A DNA stretch of 64,000 nucleotides, taken from Arthrobacter sp. ES3-54 (GTDB lineage: Bacteria > Actinomycetota > Actinomycetes > Actinomycetales > Micrococcaceae). Positions 43,492 to 52,482 of this stretch are shown one piece after another. The stretch lies in the NCBI RefSeq assembly GCF_029504395.1, contig NZ_JAQFIF010000002.1:434001-498000 (forward strand), given 5' to 3'. The translations under genes and the position numbers were made by a program. The notes beneath the pieces were generated by a model that was not told the DNA's origin, searched no databases, and saw only the letters and a program-made list of their open reading frames with translations. How positions within the stretch are numbered: the stretch's first letter is position 1; each line of letters begins with the position of its first letter.

Positions 43492-43835
43492 GGTCGAAGC
43501 AAGCGGTGGGTCACGACATCAGTTGCAACCGACGCTCTAGGAGGATTGCCGGAGCAAGAAGGGAATCCCTGCAGGACAGCGGACGCGGAAGCGCATCCAT
43601 CGTGCGCGAGGGACCTTGCGAATCTGCGCCTTAAGGAACCTGGCCACAGATGAGCGGAAAGCCGGACCCGGTGCGGCGCCGCCCGGCCGCCTGGTCCGAG
43701 ACCTCGACTGAGGCTCATCGTGCGGCCGAAACCTCACTCCGAACTGAATTCGATCCCCTCGGGTATGATAACTATCAACTCAGGAGTTAGTTCGCTAGAT
43801 CAGTGATTGAGTCGACCCTAGAAAGGCGTGGGACA
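43492..43835. other. No gene; upstream region of the HxlR gene
   Basis: No coding sequence is supported. Near the HxlR start there is an inverted repeat AACT-CAGG-AGTT (43777-43788) within the A/T-rich stretch TATGATAACTATCAACT, a likely operator and promoter region. Confidence 0.45.
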
Positions 43836-44264
43836 ATGCGCAGCCGAAGCAGCTTTGACGGAATGAAATGCAACGTCGCCCATGCTCTCGAAGCCATCGG
43901 TGACGAATGGAGCGTGCTGATCATCCGGGACGCCGTCTTCAGGGGCAAGAGCCGCTACGACGAATTCCTGGAAAGCCTCTCCATCTCGCCTACGGTTTTG
44001 TCTAAGAGGCTGGCCACTCTGGTGGACTCGGGCATTTTCGAGCGCTCCCTGTACAACGAAAAGCCTCCGCGGTTCGAGTACAAGCTGACCTCCGCCGGCA
44101 AGGAGCTCGAGGTGCTGATCAAGGTTTTGGATAACTGGGGATACGAACACGCCCCCAGGCCCGAGGCCGCTGACCCCATCACGGTCTCAGGCTATGCCCG
44201 GAGCGTCGTATCCCGCTGGTTCAGCGAGCCCGTAGCCGCCGCGCCAGGCGCCTCCAGCCGGTAG
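43836..44264 (+). CDS. HxlR-family transcriptional regulator
   Basis: The 142-residue protein starts MRSRSSFDGMKCNVAHALEA, then IGDEWSVLIIRDAVFRGKSR, YDEFLESLSISPTVLSKRLA and FERSLYNEKPPRFEYKLTSA. The N-terminal Cys followed by I-G-x-x-W-x-x-x-I-I-R-D, and Y-x-L-T-x-x-G-x-x-L, define the HxlR (DUF24) group of MarR-like repressors, several of which sense reactive aldehydes or quinones through that Cys. It is the first gene of the leftward catabolic cluster and a candidate regulator of the repeated promoters downstream. Confidence 0.88.
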   Translation: MRSRSSFDGMKCNVAHALEAIGDEWSVLIIRDAVFRGKSRYDEFLESLSISPTVLSKRLATLVDSGIFERSLYNEKPPRFEYKLTSAGKELEVLIKVLDNWGYEHAPRPEAADPITVSGYARSVVSRWFSEPVAAAPGASSR

Positions 44265-44417
44265 CCGGTAGCCGGCGCATCGCACCCGAACAGCATCTAC
44301 GGCCGGACATTGCAGGACGAAAAAACAGGCGTGGCCGAGCACAAACGACTCATCGAGCGGCGCGACCCGCCATCAGCACCGCCATGCCGACAATGAGCGC
44401 CCTCGCTACCTGCACTC

Positions 44418-44748
44418 AATGACCGGCAGAGAGCTGGCGCCTCCGCCCATGTGCGAACAGCTGAAGGTGACACTGGTCGAGGCGGCAGCGGGCAAGGTCG
44501 CCTTCACTTGCCACCCCGTTGAATCCCACTACCACCCCATCGGCGCCGTTCACAGTGGTCTGGTCTGCACCTTGCTGGACTCGTCCTTCGGCTGTGCAGA
44601 CCACACCCCAAGGCCGGGGCTACACCACCATCTAATTCAAGGTAAACTAACTCGCCCCGTGCGCGTGGGCAGCGGCGTGCTGACATGTGTCATCATCCAA
44701 GCCGGGAAGCCGCTAAACCTTCGCGGAGATGCTGAATCTAACCGTTGA
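44418..44748 (+). pseudogene. PaaI-type thioesterase, degraded
   Basis: The frame reads PPPMCEQLKVTLVEAAAGKV and HPIGAVHSGLVCTLLDSSFG with the hot-dog H-x-G motif (V-H-S-G), then shifts: RGYTTI and FKVN are found one base away, interrupted by TAA codons, before LTRPVRVGSGVLTCV resumes in the first frame. It ends where the 148-bp promoter repeat begins (44729), replacing the C-terminus. PaaI thioesterases hydrolyse aryl-CoA esters. The gene is no longer intact. Confidence 0.65.
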
Positions 44749-44876
44749 CAGCCGCGCGGCGACGGAATATCATTGCATGCATCACCATTGACTACTGAAA
44801 ACGTAGTAACCCTCGAAGTAACTAGCGAAAATGTAGCCATGGCGATCTGCCTGGCATCGCCCGTGCATTCCCAATC
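44729..44876 (+). promoter_or_regulatory. 148-bp promoter cassette, copy 1
   Basis: The sequence matches 45639-45786 with few differences. It contains -35 TTGACA (44745-44750), a 17-bp spacer and -10 TATCAT (44768-44773), followed by A/T-rich DNA with ACTAC-TGAAAAC-GTAGT (about 44790-44806), a likely operator. It would transcribe the tautomerase gene at 44989. Confidence 0.75.
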
Positions 44877-44988
44877 ACGATATTTGGCAGCGGTGGCGCC
44901 CTCAAGGCCATGTTCCCGGCGATTGTTAATTCGCCAGAAGTTCCACCGTCGACGCTATTCAAGCTGAACAACTACAAAGGAAAAATTT

Positions 44989-45402
44989 ATGCCCATATTC
45001 CACGCATATATTCCCGCTCAAAAATTCTCAAGCGAGGAGAAGCGAGCTCTTGCCGATGCCTTGAATCTTGCGCTTCATGAAGCGATGGAAACGCCCATGG
45101 ATGATCGTTTTGTCATCATCAGCGAGCATCGCGAGGATGAGCTCTTCATCCACCCGACGTTCCCGGCCCAAAAGAGATCCGACCGGAGCCTGATCGTGAC
45201 CGTGACCTTCGGCGACAGCAGGACGATCGAGCAGAAGCGCAAGCTCGCCGAGTTGGTCACGCGCTACGCAGTGGAACGGGCCGGTGTCGACCAAGACGAT
45301 ATAACTTTGCTTATGTATGCCATTCCGTTGGAGAACATGAGCTTCGGCGGCGGTAACCTGGTTTCTGATATCGACCTTTCGATGCCTTGGGTGGAAAAGT
45401 AG
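44989..45402 (+). CDS. 4-oxalocrotonate tautomerase-superfamily protein
   Basis: The 137-residue protein starts MPIFHAYIPAQKFSSEEKRA, giving the N-terminal Pro that is the general base or acid in this superfamily, then LNLALHEAMETPMDDRFVII, HREDELFIHPTFPAQKRSDR and VTVTFGDSRTIEQKRKLAEL. At about 135 residues it is a fused beta-alpha-beta pair as in malonate semialdehyde decarboxylase / CaaD-like members rather than the 62-residue 4-OT. It may tautomerise, hydrate or decarboxylate a ring-cleavage product. ATG 44989 follows AAAGGAAAAA. It is driven by promoter cassette copy 1. Confidence 0.85.
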   Translation: MPIFHAYIPAQKFSSEEKRALADALNLALHEAMETPMDDRFVIISEHREDELFIHPTFPAQKRSDRSLIVTVTFGDSRTIEQKRKLAELVTRYAVERAGVDQDDITLLMYAIPLENMSFGGGNLVSDIDLSMPWVEK

Positions 45403-45638
45403 GAAAGTTCGCGGATGCAGCGGCGCGGTCTCGTCAATTTGGTGCTGGCCGGCAGCGCCTGCGGGATACGGCCGCTGGCTCCGCCACCGAGGTATCGCTA
45501 GGGCCTGCGAGGGCTCCTGCCGCGCAACAACGCGCTATTGAGGATGTTGGCGCTTGGCGGCGTGTGGCCCGCCGTTGCCACCGCACCGGCTCCCCCTTGG
45601 TTTTCCACTCCACTAAGCACCGAAAGCCAACCTGCGGA

Positions 45639-45786
45639 ATGCTGAATCTAACCGTTGACAGCCGCGCTGCGACGGAATATTGTGGCATGCATCACCATTG
45701 ACTACTGAAAACGTAGTAACCATTCGAGTAACTATCGAAAATGTAGCCACGGCGATCTGCCGGGCACCCCCCATGCATTCCCAATC
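45639..45786 (+). promoter_or_regulatory. 148-bp promoter cassette, copy 2
   Basis: A near-duplicate of 44729-44876, with -35 TTGACA (45655-45660), a 17-bp spacer and -10 TATTGT (45678-45683), then the same ACTAC...GTAGT element. It ends 13 bp before the alpha/beta hydrolase start. Duplication of a whole promoter implies shared control of both units. Confidence 0.75.
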
Positions 45787-45799
45787 TGAAAGGAAAGAC

Positions 45800-46663
45800 A
45801 TGTCTTCTCTGTACGCTGCCACCCCTGTGAACTCCGTCGACGTTGACGGCACACAGCTGGCATACCGCGAATTCGGAGACCAGTCGGGCGTTCCGCTGGT
45901 TTTGTTCAGCCGGTTCCGCGGAAGCATCGACGACTGGGATCCTGCTGTCATCGAACTGCTCTCCCAGGAGCGCCACGTGGTCACCTTCGACAACGCCGGC
46001 GTGGGATTCAGCGACGGTGAGGTTGGGGCCAACATTACCGAGATGGCCAAGACCGCCGTCGAGTTCATCAAGACGCTTGGTATTGAGAAGGCTGACCTGC
46101 TGGGCTTCTCAATGGGCGGATACATCGCCCAGCGCATCGCCCTGACCGAGCCGGAGCTGGTCCGGAACGTCATCCTCGTAGGTACCGGTCCTGGCGGCGG
46201 CGAAGGAGCCACCTACCCCGGGCTGGACGTCGAACACTGGGTGAATGCAATACGTGACCCGGAACTCACCTTCCAGGCCTTGTGGTTCAACGGGAAGCCG
46301 ACCGGCAAAGCCGCAACCCGCGCCTACATGGAACGCATATACACCCCCGAGCGTCCCGAACGCGCCAACGTCACTGCCGAGGCCGGCGCGAAACTGCGCG
46401 CCGCCATCGTTGACTGGTGGGAAGGCAACGGCTCCACCTTGCCGGAGCTGGAAAACATCCAGCACCCGGTCCTGGTCGTCAATGGTTCCAACGACGTCAT
46501 GGTGCCCACCCCGAACTCCTTCCTAATGGCCCAGCGCATTCCCAATGCCCAGCTGATCATCTACCCCGACTCCGGACACGCCTCACTGTTCCAGTACCCG
46601 GAAACCTTCAGCGAACATGTCCTAAAGTTTCTCCGGGACCAGGAAAACGGCGGCCTGAAGTGA
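45800..46663 (+). CDS. Alpha/beta hydrolase
   Basis: The 287-residue protein has the canonical fold: VDGTQLAYREFGDQSGVPLV, the oxyanion region FSRFRGSIDDWDP, FDNAGVGFSDG, the nucleophile elbow LLGFSMGGYIAQRIALTEPE (Ser at about 101), the acid in VVNGSNDVMVPTPNSFLMAQ and the His in IIYPDSGHASLFQYPETFSE. It is of the haloperoxidase / C-C or ester hydrolase type. ATG 45800 follows GAAAGGAAAG, and its stop overlaps the next (broken) SDR by 4 bp. It is controlled by promoter cassette copy 2. Confidence 0.9.
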   Translation: MSSLYAATPVNSVDVDGTQLAYREFGDQSGVPLVLFSRFRGSIDDWDPAVIELLSQERHVVTFDNAGVGFSDGEVGANITEMAKTAVEFIKTLGIEKADLLGFSMGGYIAQRIALTEPELVRNVILVGTGPGGGEGATYPGLDVEHWVNAIRDPELTFQALWFNGKPTGKAATRAYMERIYTPERPERANVTAEAGAKLRAAIVDWWEGNGSTLPELENIQHPVLVVNGSNDVMVPTPNSFLMAQRIPNAQLIIYPDSGHASLFQYPETFSEHVLKFLRDQENGGLK

Positions 46664-47289
46664 CCCGATCCCCCTTCGACATGTCGGGGAAAACAGTTTT
46701 GGTCACCGGATCCACGCTGGGAATGGGACTGACCATCGCCAAGGGCTTTCATGCCTGCGGCGCCCGCACGATCATCTCCAGCAACATCCAGCAACATCCA
46801 GCAGGACCTTGACTCCGCGGTCGGGGAACTGGGCAGCCAAGACACCGCCGTCGAAGGCATCAACCTGTGACCTATGGGATACAGAACACTTTGGACCTGA
46901 CAAGTGGATTCCTGCCTGGAATGGCGAGTAACGGCGACGGCAGCATCGTTGTCACCTCCAGCATGGCCTCCATCGAAGCCAACCCGCTGCTGGGAGCGTA
47001 CGGAGCAGCCAAGGCCGCCCCGAACTCCATCGTGCGGAACATTGCCGCCGAACGGGGACCGCACAACATCCGCGCTAACACCATCGCCCCAGGGATCGTC
47101 CGTACTGGATTCTCCCAGGCGCTTTGGCAAGACGGGGAGAACGAGGGCCGGCTCAGCGCAAAGATCCCACTCGGACGCATTGCCGAACCCGACGAAGTCG
47201 TCGGGGCCGCCCCGCTGTTCGGTACACCAGCAGGAGCCTACATCTCCGGCACCACCCTGATGATCGACGGCGGTCGCCAGGTCATCTAG
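46660..47289 (+). pseudogene. Short-chain dehydrogenase, broken by a 10-bp duplication and a deletion
   Basis: GTG 46660 (overlapping the hydrolase stop) opens MSGKTVLVTGSTLGMGLTIA, KGFHACGARTIISSNIQQ; the unit GCAACATCCA is then present twice (46781-46800), and the extra 10 bp shift the frame. In the other frame DLDSAVGELGSQDTAVEGI follows, then about 50 residues are missing, and the rest (YGIQNTLDLTSGFLPGMASN, GAYGAAKAAPNSIVRNIAAE, GIVRTGFSQALW and GTTLMIDGGRQVI) is intact. The catalytic Tyr-Lys remain, but the cofactor domain is disrupted. Confidence 0.85.
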
Positions 47290-47479
47290 GACCCCGGGTT
47301 CCCGACCGGCCGCCCGGTCGAAACCCCCTTTTATCACTTCTCCTCCATTTAGACAGGACTGGAATTCAATGGAGACTTCCACCTCACCTACAACATCCAC
47401 CGGCAATGGATACTCAGCCATCGCGAGCGGCCACAAGCCCGCTCTATTCCCTCAACGACGACAGGAACTCTCCGTGCCA

Positions 47480-48271
47480 ATGCGCTCACTGAACCAGGGG
47501 GCCATTGCGTCCGGCAGCCCCTTTGAACTCCGCGGCAAGCGCGCCGTGATCACCGGAGCAACCTCCGGTATGGGACTTGCTATCGCTCGAGCCTTTGCGC
47601 TGCACGGGGCAGACACCATCATCTCGAGCTTCGACGCCGGAGATGTTCGTAGCACGGTCGAGACGCTGGCCAGCGACGGTATCGAGGTCTCGGGCACAAT
47701 ATGCGACCTCTCAAGTTCGGATAACGTGCGCTCGTTCCCAGCCGCCGTCACCGACGAATTCGGGCCCATCGACATCCTGATTGCGCATGCCACGCCATTT
47801 GCGCCAATGGGCCCGATCGAACAAACTACCCGCGACGAACTCGACCGCCTCTTCAGCGGCGTCCTCAACAACTTCGAGCTGATGCGCGGCTTCCTGCCGA
47901 TGATGTCGAACAACGGCGGCGGTTCCATAGTCACAACTTCAAGCATTGCCTCAGTTCGCGCCAGCATTTCGCTCGGCGCGTACGGCGCAGGCAAGGCGGC
48001 CACGGACGCCTTCGTTCGAAGCATTGCGGCGGAGTGGGGCAGTCGCGGCATCCGAATCAACAGCATTGCGCCCTCGATCGTGCGCACACCATTCTCCGCT
48101 GCCGTCTGGGACGACGACAAAGGAAGCGAGGCGGCAGCGGGCAAGACCGCCCTCGGGCGCATCGCAGAACCTGAAGAGGTGGTGGGTGCTGTCCTGCTGT
48201 TCGCCTCGCCGGCTGGCTCCTACATCACCGGTCAAACACTCGTGATCGACGGCGGCCGTTCCATCCTCTAA
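47480..48271 (+). CDS. Short-chain dehydrogenase/reductase
   Basis: The 263-residue protein has ELRGKRAVITGATSGMGLAI (cofactor loop T-G-x-x-x-G-M-G), the catalytic Ser in IVTTSSIASVRA, Tyr and Lys in LGAYGAGKAATDAFVRSIAA, and ALGRIAEPEEVVGAVLLFAS near the end. Where most SDRs have N-N-A-G, this one has AHAT (ILIAHATPFAP), an atypical replacement. An ATG at 47369 in the same frame would add 37 residues. It lies 190 bp after a paralogous broken SDR and before a transporter. Confidence 0.87.
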   Translation: MRSLNQGAIASGSPFELRGKRAVITGATSGMGLAIARAFALHGADTIISSFDAGDVRSTVETLASDGIEVSGTICDLSSSDNVRSFPAAVTDEFGPIDILIAHATPFAPMGPIEQTTRDELDRLFSGVLNNFELMRGFLPMMSNNGGGSIVTTSSIASVRASISLGAYGAGKAATDAFVRSIAAEWGSRGIRINSIAPSIVRTPFSAAVWDDDKGSEAAAGKTALGRIAEPEEVVGAVLLFASPAGSYITGQTLVIDGGRSIL

Positions 48272-48355
48272 CGGATCCGCAGTGCACGTCACCTTAGTTA
48301 GACGTTCCCTCACACACATCTACCGGGTCAATGTTGATCCCAAGAAAGGCCGATC

Positions 48356-49750
48356 ATGGCTACCGCTGATACAATCTCCGCGAAGACGAACATCCAGGGC
48401 TTCCTCGACTCGCAACCCGTCGGAAGAAGACGCTGGTCCATCGTGGTCCTGGCGTTCCTGGTGATCACCCTCGACGGCATCGACGTCCAGGCGTGGAGTT
48501 TCGTCTATCCGCAGATTGTGGCCAAGTGGGGGACGCCCCTTGCCGCGATTACCGCAGTGGTTACCTTCGGTGTGGTGGGTATGGCCATTGGCGCGATTCT
48601 CGGTGGCCCCCTCGCCGACCGCTTCGGACGACGGACAATCATCTTGGTGGGGACCGCATGGTTCACGGTCTTAACGCTTCTCGGTGCCACCTCGCAGACT
48701 GTTGAGATGGTTGGCGCAGCCCGCTTGTTGGCCTGCCTGGGCCTCGGCGCCGTCCTGCCTACAATCGTCACTCTGGTCGCCGAGTTTATGCCGGCCGCGC
48801 GACGTTCCACTCTCATTACCATCGCCTTCTCCGGATTCACCTTCGGTGTGATCCTGTGCGGCTACTTGGCAGCCGCAATCATTCCGACCCTCGGATGGCA
48901 GGCGCTCCTGGTCACTGCCGGGATACTCTCGCTCGCGATCATCCCCTTCCTCGCGTGGAAAATCCCGGAGTCGGTTACCTTCCTGGCGCTCAAGGAACGC
49001 TCCCCCGAGACGGTCAAGCGCACTCTCCAGGCAATTTCGCCATCCGCTGACGTTGAGAACATTAACCTCGGCATCGATCGCACCGAGCCTGTAAGGGAGG
49101 GCGGCGTCCGAGTCGTGCTCTCCAAGCAGTTCCTGGCTTCGAGCATCCTGCTATGGGTCTGCTACTTCATTGGGCTTTCGGTCACCTACCTCCTCGTCAA
49201 CTACTTGCCCCTAATTATCAATGCCTATGGGCTGACCGCCGCTGACGCGGGGGTGATCGTCGCAATGTACGGCTGGGGCGGCACGGTCGGCTCGCTGCTC
49301 GTCGGTTTCGCCATGGGCAAGCTCGGCAGTTTCCGAGTGCTCGGTGTCATGTTTAGCCTCGGTTCCCTCTCAATCTGGGCTGTCGCGGCGTTCACACTCG
49401 GGTTATCCGGCCTCTTGGCGGCCGCCTTCGCGTGGGGACTGTTCCTCCCCGCGACGAACACGGGCGTCAACGCGCTTGCCGCGCTTGTCTACCCAACAAG
49501 GGCCCGAGGTACGGGCGTTTCGTGGATGCACGGCTTCGGTCGCATCGGCACCATTGTCAGCGGCATTGTCGGCGGCGTCATGCTCTCCCTCGGCTGGAGC
49601 ACCGGGCAGATCTTCTTCGCAATCGGCTTCCCGCTCCTCATAGGAACGATCGCAATGATCCTGCTCGGGGTCGCGTCACGTCGCCGGGAGGCGCGCGCTG
49701 GCCGACAACACCCTCAACTAATTCGCGTCGATAAGGAAATTACACCATGA
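48356..49750 (+). CDS. MFS transporter, aromatic acid:H+ symporter (AAHS) type
   Basis: The 464-residue protein has 12 membrane segments. Diagnostic parts are VITLDGIDVQAWSFVYPQIV (helix 1, with the D-G-x-D motif of AAHS members such as PcaK and BenK), GPLADRFGRRTIILVGTAWF in loop 2-3, LLACLGLGAVLPTIVTLVAE in helix 4, and TNTGVNALAALVYPTRARGT with the cytoplasmic P-T-R-x-R motif. It probably imports a carboxylic acid related to the pathway substrate. ATG 48356 follows AAAGG. Its stop overlaps the next SDR (ATGA), so they are co-translated. Confidence 0.88.
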   Translation: MATADTISAKTNIQGFLDSQPVGRRRWSIVVLAFLVITLDGIDVQAWSFVYPQIVAKWGTPLAAITAVVTFGVVGMAIGAILGGPLADRFGRRTIILVGTAWFTVLTLLGATSQTVEMVGAARLLACLGLGAVLPTIVTLVAEFMPAARRSTLITIAFSGFTFGVILCGYLAAAIIPTLGWQALLVTAGILSLAIIPFLAWKIPESVTFLALKERSPETVKRTLQAISPSADVENINLGIDRTEPVREGGVRVVLSKQFLASSILLWVCYFIGLSVTYLLVNYLPLIINAYGLTAADAGVIVAMYGWGGTVGSLLVGFAMGKLGSFRVLGVMFSLGSLSIWAVAAFTLGLSGLLAAAFAWGLFLPATNTGVNALAALVYPTRARGTGVSWMHGFGRIGTIVSGIVGGVMLSLGWSTGQIFFAIGFPLLIGTIAMILLGVASRRREARAGRQHPQLIRVDKEITP

Positions 49751-50511
49751 ACGAGACAACCGATCGCTTCCGCCTTGACGGCGACGTCGTCGTCGTCACA
49801 GGCGGCGGGAGCGGCATCGGCAAAACGTTGGCCGCGGCATATGCCGATGTCGGCGCGACCGTCATCATCACCGACGCCAACGAGGAGGCCGCCGAATCGG
49901 CCGCCGCCGAAGTCGGTCATGGCGCAACTGCGGTCGCTATCGATGTCACGAACGAGGCATCCGTAACCGACGGTTTCGCTCGGATCGCCGACGAGCACGG
50001 CAAACTCGACGTGCTCTTCAACAACGCCGGCGTCAACCGGCGCGTGAAGACCACTGAGCTCACCATGGCGGACTGGCAGTTGGTGATCGCGGTGAACATG
50101 ACTGGATCGATGCTCGCCGCCCGAGCCGCGGCCGCGATTATGTTCACCGGTGGCGGTGGCAGGATCGTCAATACTGCCTCGGCGCTGGGGCTGTCTGGCG
50201 GGTGGTACCCGAACCTGGCTTACCAGGCCACCAAGGGTGCTGTCGTAAACATGACGCGGTCGCTGGCGGTTGAATGGGGGCCGCAGAACATCCGCGTCAA
50301 CGCTATCGCACCGTCCCTGGTGCGCACACCGTTCATCAAAGCAATAACGGATCAACCGGACCAGGTGAAGTTCTTCGAGGGACTCTCTCCGCTCGGGCGC
50401 ATCGGTGATGTCGAGGACATGATCGGGCCCGTGATTTTCCTGTCATCGCGCGCCTCCGATTTTGTGACCGGACACATCCTGCTCGTCGACGGCGGCCTGA
50501 TGGCCTCGTAG
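49747..50511 (+). CDS. Short-chain dehydrogenase/reductase
   Basis: The 254-residue protein has GDVVVVTGGGSGIGKTLAAA (T-G-G-G-x-G-I-G), an acidic Asp in VIITDANEEAAES that favours NAD, LDVLFNNAGVNRRVKTTELT, the catalytic Ser in IVNTASALGLSGGWYPNLA, and Tyr-Lys as YQATKGAVVNMTRSLAVEWG. It most likely oxidises a secondary alcohol. The 4-bp overlap with the AAHS-type transporter suggests that it acts on the imported compound or an early intermediate. Confidence 0.9.
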   Translation: MNETTDRFRLDGDVVVVTGGGSGIGKTLAAAYADVGATVIITDANEEAAESAAAEVGHGATAVAIDVTNEASVTDGFARIADEHGKLDVLFNNAGVNRRVKTTELTMADWQLVIAVNMTGSMLAARAAAAIMFTGGGGRIVNTASALGLSGGWYPNLAYQATKGAVVNMTRSLAVEWGPQNIRVNAIAPSLVRTPFIKAITDQPDQVKFFEGLSPLGRIGDVEDMIGPVIFLSSRASDFVTGHILLVDGGLMAS

Positions 50512-50639
50512 TGATGATGGTCGATAGCGCAGCGGCCGATTCCCCCACCACTGGGCCTTCGAACGATACAGACAGAGCATCGATACGATTTGCGGCGTTG
50601 TCTTAAGGAGCAGAATATGACAAGGCTCAGAATATGACC

Positions 50640-50958
50640 GGACTTCTCGACAGCGCCATCGAGGCACATGGCGGAGGAATAAGAGACAAAGACAAACCAA
50701 ATCAAACGCGAAGTTTCTGAGAAAAGCTGGACCGGCGCGTTCCCGGCCAAGTCCTAGTCTTTCGGAGAAGCATTTTCGCAGGACGTTGTACTCGAGGCGA
50801 CGGCCCTCCTGGTCCCAGTCCAAGGGCCGCGCCTATGTACGGAGCGCCACCTCGACAGCCAGCAACTACTACAAAGCCCTTCAGTTCACCCATGAAGCCA
50901 CGAACGGTCCCCGGACCTATGTCGCTAACTACGCAGGAAGCGGAGACCGCCAGAAATG
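50640..50958 (+). pseudogene. NTF2-like fragment, paralogue of 56570-57007
   Basis: Pieces in two frames match the intact gene: EVSEKSWTGAFPAKS then a stop, SQDVVLEATALLVPVQG, and STASNYYKALQFTHEATNGP followed by RTYVANYAG. Internal stops and shifts break it, and the C-terminal third is missing. It shows that a duplicate of the downstream segment once lay here before the dehydrogenase gene. Confidence 0.75.
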
Positions 50959-51909
50959 ACTGAGCGTATAAAGATCGCGATTCTCGACGACTATCAGAAT
51001 GTCGCAACTGGCCTAGCTGATTGGGGGTCGCTTTCCGCTGAAGTGCGTGTCTTCACCAAGCCGTTCGCCGACGCCGACGATGCGGTCCGTAGCCTCGCCG
51101 GGTTCGATGTGCTCGTGGCCATGCGGGAACGGACAGGATTCGCGGCCGAGGTCCTGGAGCGCTTGACCGACCTTCGACTCCTCGTGAGTACCGGCCCGGC
51201 TAACTCCGTCATCGACGTTGCTGCCGCGCGAAAACTTGGCATCACTGTTTGCGGGACGGGGTACGAGTCGCACCCCACCATCGAGCACACATGGGCATTG
51301 ATCCTCGCTGCCGCAAGAAATCTGTCCGACGAGGTGGAGTCCATGCGCAAAGGAGGCTGGCAGGTATCGGTCGGTGACGGCTTGTACGGCAAGACCCTCG
51401 GCATCCTAGGTCTGGGCCGCGTCGGTTCCGAAGTGGCACGGGTGGGACGGGCCTTTGGGATGAACACCATCGCATGGAGTCAGAACTTAACCGCTGAAAC
51501 CGCCGCCGAGCACGGCGTCCGAGCAGTAACTAAGGAACAATTGTTCACGGAGAGCGACGTACTGACGATCCACGTGGTTCTGAGCGGTCGCACGCGTGGG
51601 CTAGTCACTGCAGCGGAACTGGGGGCCATGAAGACTTCAGCGATCCTGGTCAACACCTCGCGCGGACCGGTGGTCGATGAGGTCGCGCTCGTTGATACTT
51701 TGCTCCACGGCCGGATCCGAGCGGCCGCGATCGACGTCTTCGACACCGAGCCGCTGCCCGCAGACCATCAGTTACGGTCGCTACCCAATGCACTGCTCAC
51801 AGGACACATCGGATACGTCACGCGCGACCTTTACAAGATCTTCTACCAGGACGCGGTCGAGGACATCGCCGCATTCCAGGCAGGTGCTCCGATCCGGCTG
51901 ATCGACTAG
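50956..51909 (+). CDS. D-isomer-specific 2-hydroxyacid dehydrogenase
   Basis: The 317-residue protein has the two-domain fold: KIAILDDYQNVATGLADWGS in the catalytic domain, GYESHPTIEHTWALILAAAR, the NAD-binding LYGKTLGILGLGRVGSEVAR (G-x-G-x-x-G, about residue 150), Arg in ILVNTSRGPVVDEVALVDTL and Glu in VFDTEPLPADHQLRSLPNAL, then LLTGHIGYVT, where the usual T-P-H-I-G is T-G-H-I-G. The active-site Arg, Glu and His are all present. It reduces a 2-oxo acid or oxidises a D-2-hydroxy acid. Confidence 0.9.
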   Translation: MTERIKIAILDDYQNVATGLADWGSLSAEVRVFTKPFADADDAVRSLAGFDVLVAMRERTGFAAEVLERLTDLRLLVSTGPANSVIDVAAARKLGITVCGTGYESHPTIEHTWALILAAARNLSDEVESMRKGGWQVSVGDGLYGKTLGILGLGRVGSEVARVGRAFGMNTIAWSQNLTAETAAEHGVRAVTKEQLFTESDVLTIHVVLSGRTRGLVTAAELGAMKTSAILVNTSRGPVVDEVALVDTLLHGRIRAAAIDVFDTEPLPADHQLRSLPNALLTGHIGYVTRDLYKIFYQDAVEDIAAFQAGAPIRLID

Positions 51910-51956
51910 ATCACCAAGCGCAAGGGACCTGCTGCCCATTCGGGGAGACCCCAAGC

Positions 51957-52172
51957 AACTCCACGGACGTCCTGGTCCGCGTGCAGGACGCGCTCGCTCA
52001 GGAAATCGGACTCATCCTGGAAGACAACGTGGTCCTAACCGCGGAGGACATCGACCTCTGCATGATCACAGGCGCCGGCTGGCCCATGCACATCGGAGGC
52101 ATCACCCCCTACCTGGATAGGGTGGGCGCCGCACAACGGGTCAACGGCAAGGCATTCCACCGCGCATCCTGA
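51957..52172 (+). pseudogene. C-terminal fragment of a FadB-type 3-hydroxyacyl-CoA dehydrogenase
   Basis: The frame reads DVLVRVQDALAQEIGLILED, then NVVLTAEDIDLCMITGAGWP and MHIGGITPYLDRVGAAQRVN. The D-I-D-x-x-M-I-x-G-A-G-W-P-x-H-x-G-G-I-T-x-Y-L-D-R motif is the end of the fatty-oxidation alpha subunit. Only the last 70 or so residues remain. It may be a scar from an earlier beta-oxidation gene in the cluster. Confidence 0.7.
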
Positions 52173-52298
52173 ACGCCAGAACCGGACTCTGTGTCAGGTT
52201 TTCTTCCGGACGGTTCTCCCGCAAGGGGCCGCCGACCGGAGACGCCTTGAGGGTGACCGTTCCTGAACAGGTCCTCACAAGGCGGAGGAAATCGTCCT

Positions 52299-52360
52299 CA
52301 AAGACTTGTGTAATAGGCATCACCTATGTGATTATTACAACATCGAGTTAGTGCCCTGAT
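52299..52360. promoter_or_regulatory. 62-bp operator/promoter repeat, copy 1
   Basis: It matches 54760-54821 at about 58 of 62 positions. A dyad TGTAATA (52309-52315) / TATTACA (52333-52339) encloses GGCATCACCTATGTGAT. It lies about 120 bp before the Old Yellow Enzyme gene. The identical placement before two genes suggests a shared regulator, perhaps the CGNR or HxlR protein. Confidence 0.75.
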
Positions 52361-52398
52361 CCAGAGAAGGTCACTAATGAATCTTCAGAGTTTTGGAA

Positions 52399-52416
52399 AG
52401 TAGTAGTAGTAGTAGT
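52399..52416. repeat. Trinucleotide repeat (AGT)6
   Basis: Six copies of AGT lie in the leader of the Old Yellow Enzyme gene, between the operator repeat and the ribosome binding site. Changes in copy number could alter spacing but not reading frame. Confidence 0.7.
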
Positions 52417-52482
52417 CAAGAAACCGTCCGCCGCTTCTATGGGCGCGGATGAAGCCATTTTGTGCAAGGGAGCCCAAAACAA

